Shown in pieces: positions 57,610 to 64,000 of a stretch of 64,000 nt of DNA. Numbering within the stretch: the first letter of the stretch is position 1; each line of letters begins with the position of its first letter. The notes beneath the pieces were generated by a model. That model saw only the letters and a program-made list of their open reading frames with translations, made no database searches and was not told where the DNA came from. This DNA comes from Calliopsis andreniformis (Eukaryota; Arthropoda; Insecta; Hymenoptera; Andrenidae). Both the position numbers and the translations under genes were made by a program. Location: NCBI RefSeq assembly GCF_051401765.1, contig NC_135064.1:28866001-28930000 (forward strand), in the 5' to 3' direction.

Positions 57610-60600
57610 GGTGACTCTTATGGAGAGGATATACACACTTATATAAGTGTATAACTCGACCGTTTCGTCGTTATTGTCAGACTTTCTACAACTTCTTTCC
57701 ATCGAAGCTTTTCGCATGATTCTGCTTACGGCGACGTCACGAAAGTTGCCGTGAAAATTTGTTGCCGACGGAAAGGGGAAGAACGCGGTTGACGCTCCAC
57801 TTGCCAAGATCTGATGGTGGAAACTTTGAAAAAATCTGAGAAGAAGCAATTTTCTGAAGCAAACAAGTGCGAGCAATTAGAAAAGAATGAAATGAAACGT
57901 GGAGAGTATAATAAATTGAAAGTCGAAGAGCTTGTTGTTTGCTGTTTGCTCCTAAAACACGATCGCATTTCATTAAAAATGCTAAATATATTGCGATATC
58001 CTCCGCTATCCGATTTCCAAGATTCCAACTTCTTTCTGGACGCATTCGGTAGAAAGTTCGGGGTCAAACGGGACGCGTTCATATATCGAATATAAACATC
58101 CTGTTTCATCGCTTCTACGCTCATCCTTTATTCAGAAGCACTATTATTGGATACAGCAAGTGCAATATCTATCATCCATGTAAATATTTGTAAACGATAA
58201 ATCGTATAATTCTTTTCAACTGGTCCTAAAATTCAAACTTATTCTTAATATCAACATCATTTTTTAGTCTCAGCGTATGCTTTCTATCTTCTCCTACGCA
58301 TTTTAGTCTTCCACATTTGAAGCGATAGTTTAGGAAGTAGGTACCTATCTGTAGAATACTACCTTCCTCTCCTAAAAGACTCGATCGATGCATGAAGAAG
58401 AAAAGTAAAATTTTTTAAGAATCTATCTACATAGCTGTAGCGATAAAGATATCGAATATTAATAATCTCCTTCAGCACGTGAGGAAATAAAGGTACGCGT
58501 CCAGCGTACGAGAATCTGCAGTGGAAATTATGTACTATACGAAGGAAAGAATTGATTAAACCTTATGCGAAAAGCGCAAGAAGCGTAAGCGTAAGCGTAA
58601 GCCAGGAAGGTAATATTTATATACAATATACAAGTTGGCTGGGAAGAACGTGCGTTCAGGGATTGCTTCTTACGATGTGTATTTCGGTCCAGACATATAT
58701 TACGATGTTATGGGAGGTTGAAATATTAGGCAGACGGATAAAAGAGGACACGAGTAGGAAATGCGAGGGAAAAGTAGGAACAGTGAAAGAAAAGCTGCTT
58801 GATCGCAATACGCGATATACCTAGAGTTGCAAGTTTAAACGGCTGCGTGTGTGCCGAACGACGTTAAACAGCGAAAACGTGGCGCATCGTGGCGCATAGC
58901 GCCGACCCAATTTTCCCTTACACTTAATGCACCTCCTACAAATTTCGATTATATAAGATGCAAATGTGCCGATTTCGTCTTGTCTTCGTTGACTGTTTTT
59001 GCGCTGCTCCAAAAGTGCATAGCTTAACTCTGAAGCTTAGAAAATGGATACGAAATGGATACGAAATGGATACGAAATGGATACGAAATGGATACGAAAT
59101 GGATACGAAATGGATACGAAATGGATACAAAATGAATATAAGAGGAATTGTAAAGGTGAAAGATGGAAAAGTGAAGGAGAGGATCCCCGGCTTGTAGGTA
59201 CATACCTACTTGAATTCAGTGCCGAGATTTGTCGATCGATAGGACAACGTTGCCCTACGTTCTTCGGCTGGACGCTATCAATAACCAAGTCGGGGATCGT
59301 AATGGTGATAATGCATCGAGGAGTGATAGATTAGAGTGATCAGGAATGGGAAACGATGCCGGATGGGGACAATGCAGGCGACTGTGAACCGAGCAACGAT
59401 CACGTTCGGATGCTTGCAATGGCTTCTGAATTACGTATGCTGAATCACATGAGCGCAGCGATAGAGTGTGCAGTAACTAGCAGAATTGCAGAGAAAATTG
59501 AAAAATTCACTGCCTCAGCTTAACTCTTTCTATCTAATTATACTAATCTACTAATCTTCTATACCTAACGTCAAATCTATAAAGTTTTCAAAAATAAACG
59601 ATAGAAATTTGGTTGGAATAGCGAATCATTGAGTAAGCGAATTATTCGTACTTCGAATAGATAATGTATTTCTCCGTCGAGCGTAAGATCGCGTTCACGA
59701 TGGGCTCGTAAATTTTCCGAGAATTTCCAAGATCCTCCCAACGATCCTCCCAAGTCGTTTGATAATGATAATGTCCGCCGTTGTTCGCGAATACACGGAA
59801 CAGAAGCAGAGCTCGATTATTTCACGGCACTCGTACACTTTTCTGTACTATTCTCCAACTAGGGTTGAAGGTACATTAACTAACAATTTGATCCGTCGCG
59901 GTGCAAACATGGTTGGTAATGAGCTACGAAGCAGGGAGTAAAGAAATGCTCGTTGTAAAAAAGAATATAGATTACTCGAGTTGTTGCTGAATTAACTTAT
60001 ACCCTAGACTAGAAGATGCGAGCTTCAACTTGAAAGGAAGCAACCTGTTGGAGAATAAAATGGGGAAAATCTAGTTACATCGCGAGCGATAGGTTTTACT
60101 CGCCTAATCCAATTAATTTTTCTTCATTTCCCCGTTCAACTTCTTTAATTCTCGTTCTCGATTTATCTTTTCGAGAGGATCAACCGCTGCCTGAATCGCG
60201 TCACGAATTACGGTTTACGAAGAGAGTTTTCGAATAAAACAACGAGCCAAATCGATTTCATCTATCTCGACACTCTCATTTGCATCCATTTTCCGCGGAT
60301 TGCGTTCAAGCAGCCCATCACCGGGAACGCAGCGCGAATTCCGCTCGAGTTCGTTAAGATTCGTTGGCTTAATGTCGCAGGTAATGCTAGAGCTCTGTTC
60401 TTCGAGCAAGAAGTCCTCCTAATGGGGAAGGCACGAGTCGTCGAAATTGGAAAAGGAACGTTGAATCGATTGGACACGCTATGTCGTCATTCACTCGTTT
60501 CATTCTATTCGATTCTACTGCACTGGACCCTGTAAAGCAATTACCGCGTAGTATCATCTTCTTTTGTTCCTTTCATTCGACCCGCTTCTTTTCTACTCTG

Positions 60601-61120
60601 TACGCTGCATTCTATGTTATTCTTTGTTGGCGTTTGTGTTTCATATACTTGCGGTGGAATTCGAGTAAAACATGAGTCGAACGAAAAGTCCCTACTCTAT
60701 GCGGGAAGGTTATCCTCTTGTTACCAAATCAGGAACAAAGGAACAACTATTATTAAGTATATAGTCATAATTTTACTGAAAGGTCTGCTTTCATCGACTT
60801 ATGACCATTTTTTTGAGGGATTATAAAAGAAATCACGCAGTGACAGCATTATTGCTTGCAGCACATATAAGAACGCCGTGTTACCATTCATGTACCAAAT
60901 CAACTTGGCTGAATGAAAAATGGAGATTTTGATCTTAATAGTAAGTACAGCTGAAACTGTTCTTTTTCCATTCACTGTTTTCAGCACATTTGAATCGCAA
61001 CCTTTTTGTCTGTTCGATTTTCGGTAAGCAAATTTTGTGCGAGAATACGGATAAAGATTTTCTATTCCGTGTAATTCCAGTCAGCTACAGAGTTTCCTCT
61101 TCATCGTTCAGCAATTACCG
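57610..61120. other. Stretch without a supported gene
   Basis: AT-rich, apart from a short GCGTAAGC microsatellite at about 58584 and the 11-bp minisatellite at 59044. Several short frames lack starts or splice sites. Confidence 0.6.
59044..59131. repeat. 11-bp minisatellite (ATGGATACGAA), eight copies
   Basis: Seven near-exact ATGGATACGAA units and a degenerate eighth. No stop codon appears in any of the six frames of the array. + strand frames read an 11-residue repeat (MDTKWIRNGYE); - strand frames read FVSISYPFRIH. Confidence 0.93.
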
Positions 61121-61122
61121 CA

Positions 61123-61428
61123 TTACAGCAATTTTTCTTGTACTTCTATTTTTATCCAACGGTACACGGATGTTTCAGGAGTCGCGTGTATGTTCCATGT
61201 TGTGGCAGCACGGCAGTAGCTAAATCTTTCTGACGACGTGATGCCCAGCATTGTTGCTCGTGCTGGATCGTTACACCACTTTATCGAATGAATACTTGGT
61301 TGGCCGCAGCCTTCGCTAGCAAAGCACTGTTCGCTAGCAAGCACTGGTAAATCGATTTCTCTTGAACACTGCCCTTCCATCGGATACTCTTGGTCCAGCT
61401 TTAACGGAAGATGGACGTTGCAAAACAT
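61123..61428 (-). CDS. Hypothetical Cys-containing frame, - strand
   Basis: ATG at 61428; 101 residues starting MFCNVHLPLKLDQEYPMEG. Six cysteines (for example EGCGQPSIHSIKWCND) and a C-terminal WIKIEVQEKLL. It contains a small internal duplication (TTCGCTAGCAA twice, about 61311-61341). The upstream context GCGTGAAATG is ordinary. Not recognised; possibly an exon of the same gene as the frame at 61627-61961, or chance. Confidence 0.2.
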   Translation of the reverse strand: MFCNVHLPLKLDQEYPMEGQCSREIDLPVLASEQCFASEGCGQPSIHSIKWCNDPARATMLGITSSERFSYCRAATTWNIHATPETSVYRWIKIEVQEKLL

Positions 61429-61626
61429 TTCACGCGTTGTTTATTCATTTGCTTACTGATATTTGATATCGATGATGACTTCTTTCTACTAAAGAAACTT
61501 CGCGGGATACGTCTTAACGACAAGCCAATTTTAATTGCACTTCTGTTGCGACATTTTCTATGAATTTATTTCTTTAATCCAGAAACTTATCTATACTAGA
61601 GAAACGTCTGAATATAACGCGTTTCA

Positions 61627-61961
61627 TTAGCATAAGTACTTGCTAGCCATATCCGACTTTTGATCGGATGAATTAATACGTGCTACTACACCGTCGCCAT
61701 GCGTAACGGTTCGATTACAACACATGCAAATGTTACTTTCATACTCGTATTGCACTAGAACACGATTGCTGCTATAAATCGTGACGAGATTTTCCGGCCT
61801 ACACGATACATCGAAACTCCGTTTAACGATCGTTGCATCGCATGGTATTCCTAATTGTAACTCAGAGAGTAGTGATAATAATGACGTGACTGATTCGGTC
61901 AAATTGTCCCCTTCATCTTGATTATGATTACGTTCATCACTTTGCAAGCGCAATATTTCAT
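61627..61961 (-). CDS. Hypothetical terminal exon, - strand
   Basis: On the - strand a good acceptor (GACAAACATTTTCAG) is followed by an open frame of about 111 codons to a TAA. It includes a Leu-rich stretch (SVTSLLSLLSELQLGIPCD) and a CMCCNRTVTHGDG cluster. The frame has six cysteines. I recognise no family. An upstream exon would be needed to supply a start, and none was found in 62-64 kb. Confidence 0.25.
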
Positions 61962-64000
61962 CTGAAAATGTTTGTCTCTAATCAGCAACGTCCGAAACGT
62001 TGACAGGAGCGGTACGCGATAAGACTTCCTGGAACAGGAAGTTTCTTATGAAAATGAAGGTACCCAGGAAAGATAATTCCTTTGATCTATGAAGAAAGGA
62101 AGGTGAAAAAAGAGCGAAAAAAAAAAGATTTTTATCCAGAATTCGTGTCTGTTTAATGAAATTTTAATTAAATGTTCGTTACGAAGCTACTTTGCGTTAC
62201 AAGACTTTTTTTTAACACATCTGGAAGTCCGAAGCTTTTCAGAGTTTGAACCATACCTTTGAACTAAATTCAAGTGGGTATTTGAGGGATACTAGCGAGT
62301 TTTCCGATCGCATCTCCATCGGAAAGAGAAAACAGAAAAGTGAAACGAAGAATGTCGAGTGGTCTGGTGTCTCTATAAATCGCAAGAGGACGAGATATTG
62401 AGCAATTTGCGATGGTATACTATCGACACGAAAAGGCCTGGAAAGCTCTTTCCTTACAGACACGTTTCGCGTACTCGCATGAACCAAGCCTTTTGCAGAG
62501 ACGCTCGATATATTTTTAACGACATCAGCGTAAAGACGTCAGCGTCTATTGTGCTAGAAATCGGGTCGAGACGAGTGAATCCACTGCCCGAAGTGAAAAG
62601 AAACAATCATGTATCGAATTTGAAATTTCTTCGTTCTGAAAATTCAGTGAATCGTGAACATTGTCATTACCAGATCGAATGGTGAAACTTGCTCAGCGAA
62701 TAATGTCACAATTTTTGAAGCCATAATAGGTTTAGAATGCTATCGAAAGTCTTATCGAAATGTAAACAATAGAGAAAATATAAAATATATATATGAACTC
62801 ACTTGTTAAAATACAATACTGGATTAACGTAGTACGAAGAAAAGTAATATCGCCACAGAGGAACTCAACCCTCCACGTTGTCTTTTTCATCTATGAGAAA
62901 GTTCCAATAGTAGAGAGGCAATCGTTTCGTTCGAAGGAACACCTTGCTGCATTTCCTTTTCCTATACTACCGGACGGAATAAAATTTCAATACACGGTGA
63001 AAGAGTTACCCGAACATCCTTGTGCAAACGCTCCTTCGGCCCTTTTCCTCCCCTCTTCTCACGTTCCACAAACAACGGAATAATGTTTCTTTTGAACAAA
63101 ATCATCTTGTATTTGAATCGATGGAATTTCTTTAGTAGGTTCCTTCGGAAAACATTTGTATTTTGGAAACGGGAATTTAATTTAATTCGATGCTATTTAC
63201 ATAACGATTTATAGCTTAAAACTGTCTTGCGTCAAATGAAATTATAAATACTTAATAATTTTGATTGATCAGTAGATAGTAGAAAGTATTTCATTCTAAA
63301 AGAAAGAAGCGAGCTGATAAGAAGACGATCGATCGATCGCTTATGTTTCGCGTGTGTTATATTTCTTATCGTCTGTGTATTGTGAAAGTAATAGTCGAGC
63401 TATTTTTCAAGCTAATCGTCGCCCGTGCAACCCATTCATGATTCTTTCAACCTAATGGAATGAGTTTGCACTTTATGAACCCTGTTTTGGAGATAAGTTA
63501 TCGGCTTGCGTGTAAAACACAGAACGGCTTCGTCTCTTTTATGAAACTGCATTCAATCCTTTGAAACAATATTACTGTAGATATTTTTAGTTCAAATAAG
63601 TTAAATGGATCTTGCATCGATAGTAACGCGATAATTGCTGAGGAAATGAGTAACGATAAAGTCTTAGAAATAGTGAGGAAGTATAATGATCCTTTTTTTA
63701 GCTTATTCCTGGTCGATCGGTTGCGAATGACGTGCATTAAGTTCGTTGTAGGAGACTCAGTCGAGTCAAAGGTGAACTCGTTAAAAGCAGAAAGGAATGG
63801 TTTCCTTTCTTCATCTAATTGACGGGACCGACTCGCTTAAAGTGTTGTTCAAAGGTTCACAGTCGATTCTGTATGCACCCTCGCGAAGGGGTTGAAACTG
63901 TTCACGTGCACTGCTACTTGAAAGAGAAACAGGGGAAATGCAGGACCTAGGCAGTCGATAAAGTGAGTGGATTCCGTCGAAAGGAATTCAACTTTGCGAC
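61962..64000. other. AT-rich stretch without a supported gene
   Basis: No splice-supported exon or known domain. A GATC tetranucleotide run lies near 63328. The last ~200 bp become GC-richer but show no complete frame. Confidence 0.55.

Noticed and set aside
59030..59334. Repeat frames MDTKWIRNGYE and FVSISYPFRIH
   Set aside because: Direct product of the minisatellite; no start/stop structure of a gene around it.

Overview
The window looks like insect genomic DNA, most likely from a hymenopteran (bee, wasp or ant). The reasons are AT-rich sequence with isolated GC-rich microsatellite clusters, spliced genes with canonical GT-AG introns, long introns, and two genes whose proteins read like insect orthologues. 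Species cannot be named from sequence alone, and Hymenoptera is an inference. Most of the 64 kb is intronic or intergenic; most open frames are short, lack a proper ATG, and look like chance.

Two genes are firm. (1) On the + strand, the last two coding exons of a small heat shock protein (alpha-crystallin/HSP20 family, closest to Drosophila CG14207/HspB8) lie at 3990-4243 and 10361-10555, separated by a 6.1 kb intron, with AATAAA at 10801. Its N-terminal exons lie left of the window. (2) On the - strand, converging on it, is a complete short insect-type nischarin (PX domain plus leucine-rich repeats, 468 residues, three coding exons between 15059 and 13051). A GC-rich upstream exon (16825-16648) would splice in frame to it.

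Right of about 17 kb lies mostly non-coding DNA with weak exon candidates on the + strand: an ATG immediately followed by a consensus donor (17471), 122-bp and 90-bp candidate exons (18344-18465 and 19370-19459), a candidate leader exon plus an exon with an ATG in good context (to 27062, and 27958-28180), and a TATA/Inr/DPE core promoter at about 29544. A secreted-peptide-like frame lies at 31160-31381. The best single exon here is 42673-42861: 189 bp, open throughout, phase-symmetric, flanked by strong splice sites and rich in His, Pro and Ser. I do not recognise its gene. A GC-rich leader followed by a 64-codon ORF and a polyadenylation signal sits at 47.2-48.3 kb. Two Cys-containing minus-strand frames lie at 61.1-62.0 kb.

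Repeat content includes a dispersed ~250-bp family (copies at 20.8, 40.1, 42.45 and 44.6 kb), a second ~95-bp pair (29.9 and 41.9 kb), several minisatellites (11-bp at 44.07 and 59.04 kb, 12-bp at 50.7 kb, 13-bp at 43.5 kb), GC-rich microsatellite islands, and two perfect or near-perfect hairpins at 19.2-19.3 kb. I found no CRISPR array, rRNA, convincing tRNA, viral gene or intact transposon.
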